Assembly: GCF_001811505.1 (NCBI RefSeq)
Contig: NZ_KV804969.1
Location: forward strand, 1 to 64,000
DNA length: 64,000 nucleotides
Direction: 5' to 3'
From: Streptococcus sp. HMSC034E03
Lineage (GTDB): Bacteria; Bacillota; Bacilli; Lactobacillales; Streptococcaceae
This document shows positions 29,555-41,257 of this stretch, in pieces. The notes beneath the pieces were generated by a model that saw nothing but the letters and a program-made list of their open reading frames with translations, was not told the DNA's origin and made no database searches. The stretch's first letter is position 1. Each line of letters opens with the position of its first letter. The translations under genes and the position numbers were made by a program.

Positions 29555-30226
29555 ATGAAAAAAAGAGTAGTACAGATTTTACTAGCCTTGTTAGTAATTA
29601 TTTATAGGAAGACATGGTTTTGGTGGATTTTTAATCATTTTACAGCTAGATTTGTAGTTGCTAGTCGAGAGTATTTTTTGATTCTTGCTTTTTTAGAGCT
29701 CATCGTTACTTTTATAGCTATTCTTTATTTACTAGTATTCGAAGGTAGAAGAATTCTTGAGTTGAAGTGGAAACGGAGATATCCAGTTTATTTGCTTCTT
29801 GCTTATGGTGCCAATTATCTTTTAGATATTGCATTGTCCTTTTTAACCCCAGCAACGTCCAATCAAATCGCTTTAAATGAATTGACTGAGATGACAGGGC
29901 GACAAGAGTTACCTTATCTTTTACTTATTGTTTGTCTGCTAGGACCAATTACAGAAGAATTGGTATATCGAGGAGTTCTGATGAATACATTTCTGAAAGA
30001 TTCACCATGGTATGGAGATGTTTTGCTATCAGCCTGTGTCTTTGGCTATGTGCATGTCAGTTCAGGTTTAACACCACTCGCCTTTTTCACCTATGCAAGT
30101 GGAGGAGCAATTTGTGCATTCCTCTACCGAAAAACTCATTCTCTCTATTATCCCATTTTGCTTCATATCATGATCAACATTACAGCATTTTTGGAATTAT
30201 GGATGCTCGTATTTTCTGCTAGGTAA
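29555..30226 (+). CDS. CPBP-family intramembrane glutamic protease
   Basis: This 223-residue multi-helix membrane protein carries the CPBP (CAAX/Abi) motifs: EELVYRGVLMN (motif 1, EExxxR), FGYVHV (motif 2, FxxxH) and HIMINI (motif 3). In Gram-positive bacteria such proteins often serve in bacteriocin self-immunity or peptide processing. No bacteriocin precursor was found beside it. Start ATG 29555; terminator directly after. Confidence 0.87.
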   Translation: MKKRVVQILLALLVIIYRKTWFWWIFNHFTARFVVASREYFLILAFLELIVTFIAILYLLVFEGRRILELKWKRRYPVYLLLAYGANYLLDIALSFLTPATSNQIALNELTEMTGRQELPYLLLIVCLLGPITEELVYRGVLMNTFLKDSPWYGDVLLSACVFGYVHVSSGLTPLAFFTYASGGAICAFLYRKTHSLYYPILLHIMINITAFLELWMLVFSAR

Positions 30227-30231
30227 ATATT

Positions 30232-30260
30232 AAAAAGTCGGATTTTATTCCGACTTTTTT
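30232..30260 (+). terminator. Terminator after the CPBP protease gene
   Basis: AAAAAGTCGGA and TCCGACTTTTT form an 11-base stem over a 6-base loop, then T. Confidence 0.85.
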
Positions 30261-30355
30261 AATACGGGACAGGTTAAAATAAGGGCTTTATATCAATCTG
30301 TTTTGACCTAAAAAATGTTATAATAAAAGGTAATGAAAAAACAAACGAGGCAGAG

Positions 30356-33300
30356 ATGAAACTACTTTATACCGATATTCGGACTTCTTTGACAGAAATC
30401 CTAACTAAGGAGGCTCAAGGACTGGTTGCCCAAGGCAAACGAGTCTTTTATATCGCCCCTAACTCTCTTTCTTTTGAAAAGGAACGTGCCGTGCTGGAGT
30501 GCTTGAGTCAGCAGGCTTCTTTTGCTATCATAGTCACGCGCTTCACTCAAATGGCTCGTTATCTGGTTTTAAATGATATTCCTGAGAGAACAAGTCTCGA
30601 TGATATTGGTCTTGGTATGGCTTTCTATAAATGTCTATCTGAGATAGATGGTAAGGATTTACGTGTTTATGGGGCTATTAAACAAGATCCGCAATTCATC
30701 CAGCAACTTATTGAGATTTATCATGAAATTTCAACTGCAAAGATGAGTTTTTTGGACTTGGAAAGTTTGACAGATGCTGATAAACGATCTGATTTACTCT
30801 TAATTTTTGAAAAGGTAACAGCGTATTTAAATCAAGGTCAAGTTTCACAGGGGAGTCCATTATCCTATCTGATTGATGCTATCGAAGAAAACAAGGTAAG
30901 TAGTGATTTTAGTCAGATTGCCCTAGTCATTGATGGTTTTACCCGATTTTCTGCAGAAGAAGAACACCTAGTGGATCTACTTTATCGTAAGGGTGTTGAA
31001 ATTGTTATCGGGGCTTATGCGACTAAAAAAGCTTATACAAGTCCGTTTACTGAAGGGGATCTCTATCAAGCCAGTGTTGAGTTTTTGAGACATTTGGCCT
31101 TTAAATATCAGACTAAGGCAGAAAATACTTGTCAAGAACATGAGAAACTTGATGCCTTTGCCAAAGCCTCAAAACTTCTCGAAAGTGCTTATGATTATTC
31201 TGAAATTAGTTTAGATGTGAATGACGAAGATAGAAAGGACTTGCAAATCTGGTCTTGTCTGACACAAAAAGAAGAGTTGGAGTTAGTTGCTCGTAGTATT
31301 CGTCAGAAATTGTACCAAGAGCCAAAACTTAGCTACAAAAATTTTCGAATCCTACTTGGTGACGTAGAGTCCTATAAACTATCCTTGCAGACAATTTTTA
31401 ATCAATATCAGATTCCTTTTTATCTGGGCAAGAGTGATTCCATGGCTCATCATCCTCTAACTCAATTCGTAGAATCCATCGGGCGTTTGAAACGATACAA
31501 TTTCCGTCAAGAAGATTTGATTAATCTCTTACGCACTGGCTTGTATACTGACCTTAACCAAGGGGAAATTGATAGCTTTGAACAATATATTCGTTATCTA
31601 GGTATTGATGGTCTTTCTAGTTTTAAACAAGAATTCACAAAAAATCATCATGGGAAATTTGATCTAGAAAAATTAAATGAACTTCGACTTCGTATCATTA
31701 GCTCTTTAGAAAAATTACTTACCAGTCGCAAGCAAAAAGCTGAAAATATTCTTGCAAAATGGAATAACTTTTTGAAGGAAGCTCATTTGACCAAGCAGTT
31801 ACAAACCTTATCTGCAACGATGGAAGTAGCAGAGCAAGAAAGGCAAGAGGAGGTCTGGAAAGCATTTTGCCACGTAATGGAGCAGTTCGCAACCGTATTT
31901 GACGGTTCTCAGGTTACTTTAGATGATTTCATGGCACTTCTTCATTCAGGTATGTCCTTGTCCAATTATCGTACAATCCCAGCAACAGTCGATACTGTCC
32001 TGGTGCAGAGTTATGATTTGATTGCACCCTTGACATCTGATTACATCTATGCACTTGGATTAACTCAAGATCACTTGCCAAAAATTGCTCAAAACACCAG
32101 TTTGTTGAGCGATGAAGAAAGAGAAGTACTAAACCAGGCAACTCAAGAAGGTTCACAATTACTGATTGCAAGTCAAGAGAACCTCAAGAAGAATCGCTAT
32201 ACCATGCTTTCTTTGGTCAATTCTGCCAAGAAGCAATTGGTATTATCAGCACCAAGTTTACTCAATGAAAACGAGAGTAAAGAGTCAATTTATCTGAAAG
32301 AATTGCAGGATTTTGATTTTACCAAGATAGAAAAGAAAATCGATCGAAGAAACCTATCAAAGGATGATATTGGTTCTTATCACAGTCTTTTGTCTAGTCT
32401 TGTTGCTTATCACCAGCAAGGTGAGTCGGAGACAAGTGAGCAGGACTTGACCTTTATTAAGATTCTAGCTCGTGTTATGGGGAGAAAATTAGAAGATCAA
32501 GGTCTTGATAATCCTGTCCTACCGACAAGTCCAAAAAGTAAGACCTTAGCTACTGAAACTTTGGAAGCCTTGTATCCTCAAGAGCAAGATTTTTATCTAT
32601 CAACTTCTGGATTAACAGAGTTTTATCGTAATGAATACAGCTATTACCTTCGTTATGTCTTAGGCTTGCAGGAAGAATTGCGACTGCGACCTGATGCACG
32701 AAGTCATGGCAATTTCTTGCATCGGATCTTTGAACGTGTATTGAAACTTCCGAGTGATGAATCCTTTGATCATCGTTTAGAACAAGCAATCTCTGAAACC
32801 AGTCAAGAACGTGAGTTTCAAGCGATTTATCAAGAAAGTTTAGAAGCCCAATTAACCAAGGAAGTTCTTTTGGATGTAGCGCGTGCAACTGGCCACATTC
32901 TTCGTCATAATACTGAAATTGAAACCATTCAGGAAGAAGCCGTTTTTGGTGGCAAGGAACAAGCCTTTATTCAGCTAGATAATGGTCGTAATGTCTATAT
33001 TCGTGGTAAGGTTGACCGCATTGACCGTCTAAAATCAGATGGAGCTATAGGTATTGTAGATTATAAGTCTTCTTTGACTCAGTTTAAGTTTCCTCTCTTC
33101 TATAACGGCCTTAATTCACAATTACCAACCTATCTAGCTGCTCTTAAGAAAGAAGGAAATACCGATTTCTTTGGTGCTATGTATTTAGAGATGGCTGAGC
33201 CAGTTCAGTCCTTACAATCTGTTAAAACTCTTTCAAAGGCTTTAGCAGAAACGAATAAGACTATGAAATACCAAGGCCTCTTTCTTGAAAAAGAGATAAA

Positions 33301-33607
33301 AAACCTTGGAGAGTTTTACAATAAAAATAAAACTTATCAGTTGTCAGATGAGGAATTCCAGTTATTGTTAGACTATAATGCCCTTCTCTACAAAAAAGCG
33401 GCAGAGAAGATTTTATCTGGTGAATTTGCGATCAACCCTTATACAGAAAACGGTAGAAGCATTGCACCCTATGTTCAACAATATCAAGCTATTACAGGTT
33501 TCGAAGCCAATTATCATTTAGGTCAAGCGAGATTTTTAGAGAAAGTTGCCAAGAGCAATGCCAAGGAAGCTTGGTTTAATAAAATCAGAGAGGAGTTGGA
33601 GCGATGA
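30356..33607 (+). CDS. rexB: ATP-dependent exonuclease subunit RexB (AddB type)
   Basis: RexB (1083 residues) with RexA forms the double-strand-break resection nuclease/helicase that prepares recombination ends. The C-terminal RecB-like nuclease motif is visible ([24 protein letters not shown], around residue 885). AddB proteins usually bind a 4Fe-4S cluster through four cysteines flanking the nuclease domain. Here the equivalent segment ([19 protein letters not shown]) and the C-terminus contain no cysteine, as in the RexB type of lactic acid bacteria. The N-terminus resembles an inactive helicase without a clear Walker A. Confidence 0.95.
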   Translation: MKLLYTDIRTSLTEILTKEAQGLVAQGKRVFYIAPNSLSFEKERAVLECLSQQASFAIIVTRFTQMARYLVLNDIPERTSLDDIGLGMAFYKCLSEIDGKDLRVYGAIKQDPQFIQQLIEIYHEISTAKMSFLDLESLTDADKRSDLLLIFEKVTAYLNQGQVSQGSPLSYLIDAIEENKVSSDFSQIALVIDGFTRFSAEEEHLVDLLYRKGVEIVIGAYATKKAYTSPFTEGDLYQASVEFLRHLAFKYQTKAENTCQEHEKLDAFAKASKLLESAYDYSEISLDVNDEDRKDLQIWSCLTQKEELELVARSIRQKLYQEPKLSYKNFRILLGDVESYKLSLQTIFNQYQIPFYLGKSDSMAHHPLTQFVESIGRLKRYNFRQEDLINLLRTGLYTDLNQGEIDSFEQYIRYLGIDGLSSFKQEFTKNHHGKFDLEKLNELRLRIISSLEKLLTSRKQKAENILAKWNNFLKEAHLTKQLQTLSATMEVAEQERQEEVWKAFCHVMEQFATVFDGSQVTLDDFMALLHSGMSLSNYRTIPATVDTVLVQSYDLIAPLTSDYIYALGLTQDHLPKIAQNTSLLSDEEREVLNQATQEGSQLLIASQENLKKNRYTMLSLVNSAKKQLVLSAPSLLNENESKESIYLKELQDFDFTKIEKKIDRRNLSKDDIGSYHSLLSSLVAYHQQGESETSEQDLTFIKILARVMGRKLEDQGLDNPVLPTSPKSKTLATETLEALYPQEQDFYLSTSGLTEFYRNEYSYYLRYVLGLQEELRLRPDARSHGNFLHRIFERVLKLPSDESFDHRLEQAISETSQEREFQAIYQESLEAQLTKEVLLDVARATGHILRHNTEIETIQEEAVFGGKEQAFIQLDNGRNVYIRGKVDRIDRLKSDGAIGIVDYKSSLTQFKFPLFYNGLNSQLPTYLAALKKEGNTDFFGAMYLEMAEPVQSLQSVKTLSKALAETNKTMKYQGLFLEKEIKNLGEFYNKNKTYQLSDEEFQLLLDYNALLYKKAAEKILSGEFAINPYTENGRSIAPYVQQYQAITGFEANYHLGQARFLEKVAKSNAKEAWFNKIREELER

Positions 33608-36600
33608 AATTTTTATCTCAAGAAGAGATTACAGCCTTGCAAGTAGCAGAAGCTCAGTCTAACAAGAAACCTAAGAAAACAGCTGAACAAATTCAAGCTA
33701 TTTATAGCTCTGGTCAAAATATTCTGGTCTCAGCTTCAGCTGGTTCAGGGAAAACCTTTGTCATGGCTGAACGAATTCTTGACCAACTAGCACGTGGTGT
33801 TGAGATTCGCCAACTCTTTATCTCAACCTTTACAGTCAAGGCAGCAACCGAGTTAAAAGAACGCTTGGAAAAGAAAATTAGCCAACAAATTCAAGAAACG
33901 CAAGATCTTGAACTAAAAAAACACCTCGGCAGACAATTAGCTGATTTACCCAACGCCGCGATTGGAACCATGGACTCTTTTACCCAGAAATTCCTGACCA
34001 AGCATGGTTATCTCCTTGACCTCTCTCCAAATTTTCGTATTCTTCAGAATGAAAGTGAGCAACTTCTCTTAAAAAATGAGGTTTTTCGACAAGTTTTTGA
34101 ACATCACTACCAAGGCAAGGATAAAGATAATTTTAGTCGATTGGTCAAGAACTTTGCAGGTAGAAGCAAAGACGCGCGTGGACTGCGTAAACAGGTCTAT
34201 ATGATTTATGACTTTTTGCAGTCCACTAGCAATCCTCAGGCTTGGCTAGAGGAATCTTTCCTAAAAGGTTTTGAAAAGGCTGATTTTACAGTTGCTAAAG
34301 AAAACCTTGTAGACGATATAAAGGAGAAGCTCTGGGATTTAGAAAGCTTTTTCCGTTACCATTTGGATAATGATGCCAAGGAATTTGGTAAAGCAGCTTA
34401 TTTAGAATCTGTCCAACAAGTTCTTGATGAAATCGGAGCTTTAACCAACGAATCAACTTTTAATCAATACCAAGAAGTTTTAGACCAAGTTGTTAGTATT
34501 TCGAAGGATAAGGGAGGTCGTGCTCTTACAAATGCCAGTCGTAAGGCCAAACTGCAAGACTTGAAAGAAACCTACAACCAAGAGAGAAAAGCAAAATTTG
34601 AAAAATTGATTGCGCTCAATGATCAAATCACTTTACTAAAATTCCAAGAAGATTATCATCAAGAGTCCTGGGACTTGGCAAAGACATTCCAAGTGTTCAT
34701 GAGGGATTTTGTTGATGCCTATCGACAACGAAAACGCGAAGAAAATGCTTTCGAATTTGCTGATATTAGCCACTATACCATTGAGATTTTGGAAAACTTC
34801 CCACAGGTTCGTCAAGAGTATCAGGAACGCTTCCATGAAGTCATGGTTGATGAGTACCAAGATACCAACCATATCCAGGAAAGAATGTTGGAACTCCTCT
34901 CAAACGGCCATAATCGTTTTATGGTAGGAGATATTAAGCAGTCTATTTATCGTTTTAGACAGGCAGATCCCCAAATCTTCAACGAAAAATTTCATAGATT
35001 TGCTCAAGATGACAAAGAAGGTCAATTAATTCTACTTAAAGAAAATTTTCGGAGCAGTTCAGAAGTTCTAGATGCTACGAATGATGTCTTTAAACATCTC
35101 ATGGACGAGGAAGTAGGAGAGATATCTTATGACGGTATGCATCAACTTGTTTTTGGGAATACTGATATTCAAGCAAATCCTGAAAACAAGGCAGAAGTTC
35201 TCTTATATGATAAGGATGATAGCGATTCTGATGACGACGAAGAACTCACAAGCAATAAACTGACTGGTGAGATGCGCATGGTGCTTAAGGAGATACTGCA
35301 TCTCCACAATGATAAAGGTGTCTCTTTCAAGGATATTGCTCTCTTAACTGCTAGCAGAAGTCGCAATGATCAGGTTTTACTTGCCTTGTCTGAATATGGT
35401 ATTCCAGTTAAGACAGATGGCGCACAATCAAACTATTTGCAATCCCTAGAAGTCCAGGTGATGTTGGATACTCTTCGTGTCATCCACAACCCTCTTCAAG
35501 ACTTTGCTTTGGTTGCTCTAATGAAGTCTCCAATGTTTAGCTTTGATGAGGATGAATTAGCTCGTCTAGCTCTCCAAAAATCCGAGGATAAGGTTCAAGA
35601 AAACTTTTATGAGAAACTAGTCAATGCTCAGAAGAAAATTGGTCTTCAAAAGGATTTAATCAAAGCTGAATTACAAAAGAAACTAAACTTCTTCATGGAA
35701 ACTGTCCAGTCTTGGCGTTTGTATTCTAAAACGCACTCACTTTATGGTCTCATTTGGAAAATCTATAGCGACCGTTTTTACTATGACTATGTCGGTGCTT
35801 TGCCAAATGGTCAAGCTAGACAGGCAAATCTCTATGCCCTTGCTTTAAGAGCAGATCAGTTTGAAAAGAGTAATTTCAAGGGATTATCTCGCTTTATTCG
35901 AATGATAGATCAGGTCTTGGAAGCCCAACATGATCTTGCCAATGTGGCTGTAGCACCACCTAAGGATGCTGTAGAACTTATGAGTATTCATAAAAGTAAG
36001 GGCCTTGAGTTTCCTTATGTCTTTATCCTCAACATTGATCAGCAATTCAACAAGCAAGATTCTATGTCTGAGGTCATCCTAAGTCGAAGAAATGGCCTTG
36101 GTCTCAAGTATGTTGCTAGAGTTGCTACAGATGCCAAAGAGGAATACGTTCCATCTACGATTAAATTATCTATCCCTAGCTTGACCTATACGCAAAACGA
36201 AGAAGAACTTCAGTTAGCAAGTTATTCTGAACTCATGCGTTTACTTTATGTAGCCATGACACGTGCTGAGAAAAAATTATATTTAGTTGGAAAAGGATCT
36301 CGTGAAAAATTAGAAGCAAAAGAATATCCGACAAATGGGCAAGGTCTTTTGACTCGAGAAACTAGATTAGACGCTACTAATTTCCAAGATTGGATTTGGG
36401 CCATTTATCAAGCATTTTCTAAGGAGGATTTGCATTTCACTGTGCGCTTTGAAGGTGAAGAAGACCTAACCAAAGAAGCTATCGGAGAATTGGAAAATAA
36501 AAGCCAGCTCCAAGACCAATCCCAAGCAGATAATCGCCAGTCAGAAACCATCAAAAATGCGTTGGAAATGCTAAAAGAAGTGGAAGTATATAACGAAATC

Positions 36601-37248
36601 CACCGTGCAGCAATCAATCTTAAAAGTGTACAAACCCCAAGTCAGCTTAAAAAATTCTATGAGCCTGTCATGGATATGGAAGGAGTCGTAGTTGCTGGTC
36701 AAAGTCAACTAAAAGAAAGTACGGTTCAATTCAAGCTTCCTGATTTCTCTAAAACTAAGAAAGTTACTGGTGCTGAGATTGGTAGTGCTACCCATGAACT
36801 CATGCAGAGAATTAATCTAGCTAAGAAACCCACTTTAGAGACTTTAACAGAGGCCTTGGAGCAAGTTCAAGTAAGCTCGGATGTCAAATCCAAAATCAAT
36901 CTAGGAAAAATTTTATCCTTCTTTGATACAACTCTTGGTCAAGAGATTCTTGCAAACCAAGATAAACTTTATCGAGAACAACCTTTTTCAATGTTAAAAC
37001 GAGACGATAAGAGTCAGGAAGATTTTGTTGTCCGTGGAATCTTAGATGGTTATCTTGTCTATGAAGATAAGATTATTCTCTTTGACTACAAGACAGATCG
37101 ATACGATGATGCTAGTCAACTGATTGAGCGTTATCGTGGTCAACTAGATCTTTATGCAGAGGCTCTATCTCGCTCTTATCAGATAGAAACCGTTGAAAAA
37201 TATTTGATTCTACTTGGTAAAGACCAAGTAGAAGTCGTTAAACTCTAA
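33604..37248 (+). CDS. rexA: ATP-dependent helicase/nuclease subunit RexA (AddA type)
   Basis: RexA (1214 residues) is the UvrD-like motor and second nuclease of the RexAB complex. Walker A is [12 protein letters not shown], motif [14 protein letters not shown], motif [18 protein letters not shown], motif [14 protein letters not shown]. The C-terminal nuclease has [21 protein letters not shown]. It overlaps rexB by 4 bases (ATGA), so the subunits are translated in a coupled way. An unknown Cys-cluster gene follows after 16 bases. Confidence 0.97.
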   Translation: MKFLSQEEITALQVAEAQSNKKPKKTAEQIQAIYSSGQNILVSASAGSGKTFVMAERILDQLARGVEIRQLFISTFTVKAATELKERLEKKISQQIQETQDLELKKHLGRQLADLPNAAIGTMDSFTQKFLTKHGYLLDLSPNFRILQNESEQLLLKNEVFRQVFEHHYQGKDKDNFSRLVKNFAGRSKDARGLRKQVYMIYDFLQSTSNPQAWLEESFLKGFEKADFTVAKENLVDDIKEKLWDLESFFRYHLDNDAKEFGKAAYLESVQQVLDEIGALTNESTFNQYQEVLDQVVSISKDKGGRALTNASRKAKLQDLKETYNQERKAKFEKLIALNDQITLLKFQEDYHQESWDLAKTFQVFMRDFVDAYRQRKREENAFEFADISHYTIEILENFPQVRQEYQERFHEVMVDEYQDTNHIQERMLELLSNGHNRFMVGDIKQSIYRFRQADPQIFNEKFHRFAQDDKEGQLILLKENFRSSSEVLDATNDVFKHLMDEEVGEISYDGMHQLVFGNTDIQANPENKAEVLLYDKDDSDSDDDEELTSNKLTGEMRMVLKEILHLHNDKGVSFKDIALLTASRSRNDQVLLALSEYGIPVKTDGAQSNYLQSLEVQVMLDTLRVIHNPLQDFALVALMKSPMFSFDEDELARLALQKSEDKVQENFYEKLVNAQKKIGLQKDLIKAELQKKLNFFMETVQSWRLYSKTHSLYGLIWKIYSDRFYYDYVGALPNGQARQANLYALALRADQFEKSNFKGLSRFIRMIDQVLEAQHDLANVAVAPPKDAVELMSIHKSKGLEFPYVFILNIDQQFNKQDSMSEVILSRRNGLGLKYVARVATDAKEEYVPSTIKLSIPSLTYTQNEEELQLASYSELMRLLYVAMTRAEKKLYLVGKGSREKLEAKEYPTNGQGLLTRETRLDATNFQDWIWAIYQAFSKEDLHFTVRFEGEEDLTKEAIGELENKSQLQDQSQADNRQSETIKNALEMLKEVEVYNEIHRAAINLKSVQTPSQLKKFYEPVMDMEGVVVAGQSQLKESTVQFKLPDFSKTKKVTGAEIGSATHELMQRINLAKKPTLETLTEALEQVQVSSDVKSKINLGKILSFFDTTLGQEILANQDKLYREQPFSMLKRDDKSQEDFVVRGILDGYLVYEDKIILFDYKTDRYDDASQLIERYRGQLDLYAEALSRSYQIETVEKYLILLGKDQVEVVKL

Positions 37249-37264
37249 AAAGAAAGGAGACATC

Positions 37265-38443
37265 ATGTCCATTCCTGTTAGAAAAACCTTATATGATGCA
37301 GTTTTAGAGGCATCTAAAGCCGATACTTGGGAACAAGCTACCAAAGAATGGAGTGAAGTTTCCTTGATTTTTAATGGAATCGGTCGAAGCAATTGTGTCT
37401 GCGGTAATGCTATTAAGTATGCTTATGAACTATTTAACGGAGTTACTGGCAAACGTCTCTTTCCCATTGGGAGTGACTGTGTGCGTCATTTCCAAAGAAT
37501 TAGCCTAGATCAACAGCTAGAAGAGGAAGAAAAACTTCTCAGAAAGCTTGAAAATCTAACCAGAAAGGCCCAGAAAAAAGAAGCCATTCGAGTTAATAAA
37601 ACAGATTTTGATGAGCGACTGATCAACTGGCTATGGAAAAAGGGAGCTTTTAAGTCAAATCGAGGTAATCAATTCTCACCAGAAAAGGATTATCACCTCT
37701 TTTTGGAGGTATTTCAAGGTGGAAGTTGGACTAAGGCAGAGCCTTTGAAGAAAGCTCGTATGGAAGAAGTCCTTGAGAAATTTATCAAACCCTTTCTACT
37801 TGGAAAATCTGACGATCAACTCTACCTAGTTAAACTAGGAAAAGAAAAAATTGACTATGAGCAAGAACTTCGCATCAAAGCTGAAAAGGAACGAAAGAAG
37901 CGAGACAAGATTGCAAAACAATATGCGGATAACCTGGTTCTAGCAATGGGACCAGCTGAACGTGCCTATCAAGATTACTTTGGACTGAGCGAAACGCTGA
38001 CTCTAGAAGAACGCCAGTGGGAAAAGATTCTCTTCGGTAAAAATCGGACAGAACGTTCTATAAAATCAAAACAGTACCAAAGAGAACTCGAAAAGGATCA
38101 ACGCATTGCTAGTCAAGATCCCCTTGAAAGAAAACAAAAGCAAGTATGGTTGTTAAACTCTTATTTTCAAGATATTCCAGAAGAAAAAGCTCGCTTTTCT
38201 CGGCTTTTAACCATGTATCGAAAAACTGGAGAAATCCCATTTTCAAGAGAATACCTATCTAATAATCTATTTGATTTTTTCTACAAAATGAAGGCTTTTG
38301 AGTTTGAAATAGCACCCGACAAAGTAAGTGATTTTTTAAAGGAGTCTTTAAATGCAGAGAACCTATCGTCCGCTCAAAAATCTTGGATAGAAGGCATTTT
38401 AACCAACTGCATCAAACCTTTTTTAGAAAGAATGATAGTATAA
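37265..38443 (+). CDS. Unknown protein with a CxCG...IGxxC cysteine cluster, rexAB-linked
   Basis: This 392-residue protein is not recognised. Residues 40-75 hold SNCVCGNAIKYAYELFN followed by KRLFPIGSDCVRHFQ. The Cys-x-Cys-Gly pair and a third Cys about 24 residues on look like a zinc-binding knuckle followed by a long helix. The same pattern occurs in scattered phage and bacterial unknowns, from memory. The rest is highly charged and helical, with a coiled-coil-like KAEKERKKRDKIAKQ stretch near residue 205. It begins 16 bases after rexA with an AAAGAAAGGAG ribosome-binding site, so it is likely co-transcribed with rexBA. A DNA-repair or nucleic-acid role is a guess from position. Confidence 0.75.
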   Translation: MSIPVRKTLYDAVLEASKADTWEQATKEWSEVSLIFNGIGRSNCVCGNAIKYAYELFNGVTGKRLFPIGSDCVRHFQRISLDQQLEEEEKLLRKLENLTRKAQKKEAIRVNKTDFDERLINWLWKKGAFKSNRGNQFSPEKDYHLFLEVFQGGSWTKAEPLKKARMEEVLEKFIKPFLLGKSDDQLYLVKLGKEKIDYEQELRIKAEKERKKRDKIAKQYADNLVLAMGPAERAYQDYFGLSETLTLEERQWEKILFGKNRTERSIKSKQYQRELEKDQRIASQDPLERKQKQVWLLNSYFQDIPEEKARFSRLLTMYRKTGEIPFSREYLSNNLFDFFYKMKAFEFEIAPDKVSDFLKESLNAENLSSAQKSWIEGILTNCIKPFLERMIV

Positions 38444-38518
38444 CGAGGAAAGCTATCGTTAAAAACGTCCTGAAAAGAGAGACTCATTATTGTTAAAATT
38501 ATGTCTCAAAGTAATTTC

Positions 38519-38536
38519 ACATAATTTATTTTATGT
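38519..38536. repeat. 18-bp palindrome ACATAA-TTTATT-TTATGT, copy 1
   Basis: Six-base arms around a TTTATN core; this motif recurs at 47654, 49065 and 53232. It lies in the gap before the YkgJ-type gene. Confidence 0.6.
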
Positions 38537-38584
38537 ATAAATCTCAAAATATTTGTATCAACATTAAAAAAATAGAAAGAAACT

Positions 38585-39082
38585 ATGTCAAAAGAAATCG
38601 ATATCGAATATTATCACCAACTAGCCATACAAAAACAAAAAGAGCATCGTAAATTTTTAGGAAATTTAAAAAAGAAAGCTCCTAAAAATTTAGATAAAAT
38701 TGCGCTTGAAATCCATCAAGAAGTTTTTACTGAAATTGATTGTACAGCCTGTGCTAACTGCTGCAAGAGTCTTGGTCCAGACTTTAAAGAAGCAGATATC
38801 ACACGTATTGCCAAGTATTTTAAAATGAAATTGCCAGCCTTTGAAGCTGAGTTTTTGCAAGTAGATGAAGATGGAGATAAGGTTTTCAAATCTATGCCCT
38901 GTCCATTTTTAGGAGGCGATAATCTCTGTTCCATCTACGACGTTCGTCCCAAAGCCTGTCGTGAATTTCCACATACTGACCGTAAGAAGATTTACCAAAT
39001 CAATAATCTTACTATTAAAAATACTCTAACCTGCCCCGCAGCCTATCTCTTTGTTGAAAAGTTAAGAGAGAAAATAGACTAA
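38585..39082 (+). CDS. YkgJ-family cysteine-cluster protein
   Basis: This 165-residue protein has the YkgJ (UPF0153) metal-binding cysteines: DCTACANCCKSLGPDF near residue 53, then CPFLGGDNLCSIYDVRPKACREFP and a final TCPAAY. These probably bind zinc or an Fe-S centre; the function of the family is not firmly known. It begins 141 bases after the previous gene and lacks a strong ribosome-binding site. A terminator follows. Confidence 0.85.
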   Translation: MSKEIDIEYYHQLAIQKQKEHRKFLGNLKKKAPKNLDKIALEIHQEVFTEIDCTACANCCKSLGPDFKEADITRIAKYFKMKLPAFEAEFLQVDEDGDKVFKSMPCPFLGGDNLCSIYDVRPKACREFPHTDRKKIYQINNLTIKNTLTCPAAYLFVEKLREKID

Positions 39083-39106
39083 GTACTCTCATTGTATGAT
39101 AAGAAT

Positions 39107-39141
39107 CATCCTCAAATACAGTCGCTATTTGAGGATTTTTG
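39107..39141 (+). terminator. Terminator of the YkgJ-type gene
   Basis: ATCCTCAAATA and TATTTGAGGAT form a perfect 11-base stem with a 7-base loop, then T5. Confidence 0.85.
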
Positions 39142-39305
39142 TATATTTATTTTTATCTGAAAATTCAAACTAAATATCTTATTGAGTGATAAGTCCTTTT
39201 TTAAGCTTAAAGTTTTTTAAACTTTTTCTTAAAGAAAACTGATATAAGGTATCTTTAAGCGATTTTCTGTATAGTTATACCATCATCAAAGAAAGAGGTA
39301 TCGAT

Positions 39306-40349
39306 ATGAACTACATAGTCATTCCAGCTTATCAACCAGATAATAACCTTATCAAACTCATCGAAAAAATTCACGAAAAGAGTGATTTTCATATCTTAGT
39401 CATAGACGACGGCAGTTCATCAGAGTGCCAAAAAATCTTTGATAAAGCAAAACAATTTGCTACTGTCATTCGTCACCAAGTGAACCAAGGTAAAGGGCAG
39501 GCTCTAAAAACAGCCTTTACTTATATCCAAGAACAAAACATTTATGGTACGGTTGTCACAGCAGATGCGGATGGACAGCACAAGGTATGGGATATTTTCC
39601 GCACGGCTAATAAAGCTTCCGAAAATCCAAACAAGCTAATCTTGGGTGTACGTGCCTTTTCTGGAAAAGTTCCCCTTCGTAGCCGTTTTGGTAACAGCTT
39701 AACCAAAGCTCTCTTTAAACTTCAAACAGGAGTAGGAGTAACAGATACGCAGACAGGTCTTCGTGCTTTTACGACAAACTTGATTCCTTTTATGTTAAAA
39801 ATAGAAGGCCAACGTTATGAATATGAAATGAATATGTTGCTCGAAGCAACGAAAGAATACGAGATTCTAGAAGTGCCTATTGAAACTGTCTATATCAATG
39901 ATAATGAGGCTTCACACTTCCGCCCAATCCAAGACGGGCTCATGATTTATAAAAATATCTTTAAATTTGCCTTATCATCTCTCAGTAGCTTTGTTGTAGA
40001 CTATGTCGTTTACGCCCTAGCAATCTTGATTTTGCCGACAGTTCCGACGAGTCTACGAATTTTTCTAGCAAACGGAGTAGCTCGTGTAACTAGCTCAATT
40101 TTTAACTATTCTACAAATAAAAAACTAGTATTTAAAAATGACGATAGCCTTGTAAAAACAGGGATGGGGTACTTTGGTCTAGCAGTCGGACTCTTTGTCT
40201 TAGACACGCTACTGATTCGTCTCTTCTTTACAGTCTTCGGAATCAACCTTCTGATTGCCAAAGTTATCGTCGGCATCCTTCTCTTCGCTGTCTCTTGGAC
40301 AGTGCAGAAGAAATTCATCTTTAAGGAAAGGACATCAACTGTATTATGA
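39306..40349 (+). CDS. GT2 glycosyltransferase fused to a GtrA-like membrane domain
   Basis: Residues 1-210 are a DPM1-like GT2 domain: nucleotide-binding VIDDGSSSE, the metal-binding ADADGQHK and the acceptor-side DTQTGLRAF. Residues 220-345 form a four-helix GtrA domain ending in FAVSWTVQKKFIFKE. This fusion usually loads a sugar onto undecaprenyl phosphate and helps move it across the membrane for glycan decoration. It is the first gene of three overlapping genes. The ATG at 39306 follows AGAAAGAGG. Confidence 0.88.
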   Translation: MNYIVIPAYQPDNNLIKLIEKIHEKSDFHILVIDDGSSSECQKIFDKAKQFATVIRHQVNQGKGQALKTAFTYIQEQNIYGTVVTADADGQHKVWDIFRTANKASENPNKLILGVRAFSGKVPLRSRFGNSLTKALFKLQTGVGVTDTQTGLRAFTTNLIPFMLKIEGQRYEYEMNMLLEATKEYEILEVPIETVYINDNEASHFRPIQDGLMIYKNIFKFALSSLSSFVVDYVVYALAILILPTVPTSLRIFLANGVARVTSSIFNYSTNKKLVFKNDDSLVKTGMGYFGLAVGLFVLDTLLIRLFFTVFGINLLIAKVIVGILLFAVSWTVQKKFIFKERTSTVL

Positions 40350-41257
40350 AATTTTTAAAGAAACGCTATGCTTACGCCTCAGTTCTTGGCCTACTCTTGA
40401 CAGGATCCTTTAGTTACTCAATGCTAAAGACCTTTGTCCTCGCTGAGACAATATCAACAGTCGCTACAACTAGCACAAGTTCCAATGCTGCAGCAGCAAG
40501 TCAAGCTGCTAAGACAGCTACTGTCACTGACTCTAGTTATAAAGATGACAATATTTCCGTCAATTTGTCTGAAACGACGGTCAATAATACACAAGTCTAC
40601 GTTGCTGATATTACTCTGAGCTCATCAGATTATCTGAAAACTGCCTTTGCTCAAAATGCCTATGGAACTAACGTAACTGCTAAAACCTCTGTAACCGCAG
40701 CTGACAACAATGCCATTTTAGCGGTAAACGGGGACTACTATGGTGCTAACTCAACAGGTTATGTTATCCGTAATGGAGTAGTTTATCGTGATACTGTTCG
40801 TGAAGATTCTAGTAATGGCGACCTAGCTATTTATAAAGACGGCTCTTTCAAGGTTATTTACGAAGATCAGATCTCAGCTGAGCAACTAGTTAATGACGGT
40901 GTCGTCAATCTCTTGGCTTTTGGACCAGCCTTGGTCGAAAATGGTGAAATTGCAGTTGATACCAATACAGAAGTAGGACAGGCCATGGCATCAAATCCTC
41001 GTTCAGCGATTGGTATGATCGATGAAAATCACTATATCATCGTTGTTTCAGACGGACGTACATCAGAAAGTGAAGGACTCTCTCTTTATCAGCTAGCTGA
41101 GGTCATGAAATCTTATGGTGCAAAGACTGCCTACAATCTTGATGGTGGTGGATCATCTACACTTTACTTCAACGGTCAGGTTATCAATAAACCAACGACT
41201 GGTGGAAACAAAATTTCAGAAAGGGCGGTGAGTGACATTGTCTACATCGGTTACTAA
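40346..41257 (+). CDS. Exported phosphodiester glycosidase (NAGPA/DUF2233 family)
   Basis: This 303-residue protein has an N-terminal signal or anchor (residues 1-33, AYASVLGLLLTGSFSYSML) and a Ser/Ala/Thr-rich linker to about residue 60. The phosphodiester glycosidase domain carries LAVNGDYYG, ASNPRSAIGMIDENHYIIVVSDGR and DGGGSSTLYFNG. Family members uncover GlcNAc-1-phosphodiesters or act in exopolysaccharide metabolism. It overlaps the GT2-GtrA gene by 4 bases, so it probably trims or processes a sugar-phosphodiester on the wall surface. The true substrate is unknown. Confidence 0.87.
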   Translation: MKFLKKRYAYASVLGLLLTGSFSYSMLKTFVLAETISTVATTSTSSNAAAASQAAKTATVTDSSYKDDNISVNLSETTVNNTQVYVADITLSSSDYLKTAFAQNAYGTNVTAKTSVTAADNNAILAVNGDYYGANSTGYVIRNGVVYRDTVREDSSNGDLAIYKDGSFKVIYEDQISAEQLVNDGVVNLLAFGPALVENGEIAVDTNTEVGQAMASNPRSAIGMIDENHYIIVVSDGRTSESEGLSLYQLAEVMKSYGAKTAYNLDGGGSSTLYFNGQVINKPTTGGNKISERAVSDIVYIGY

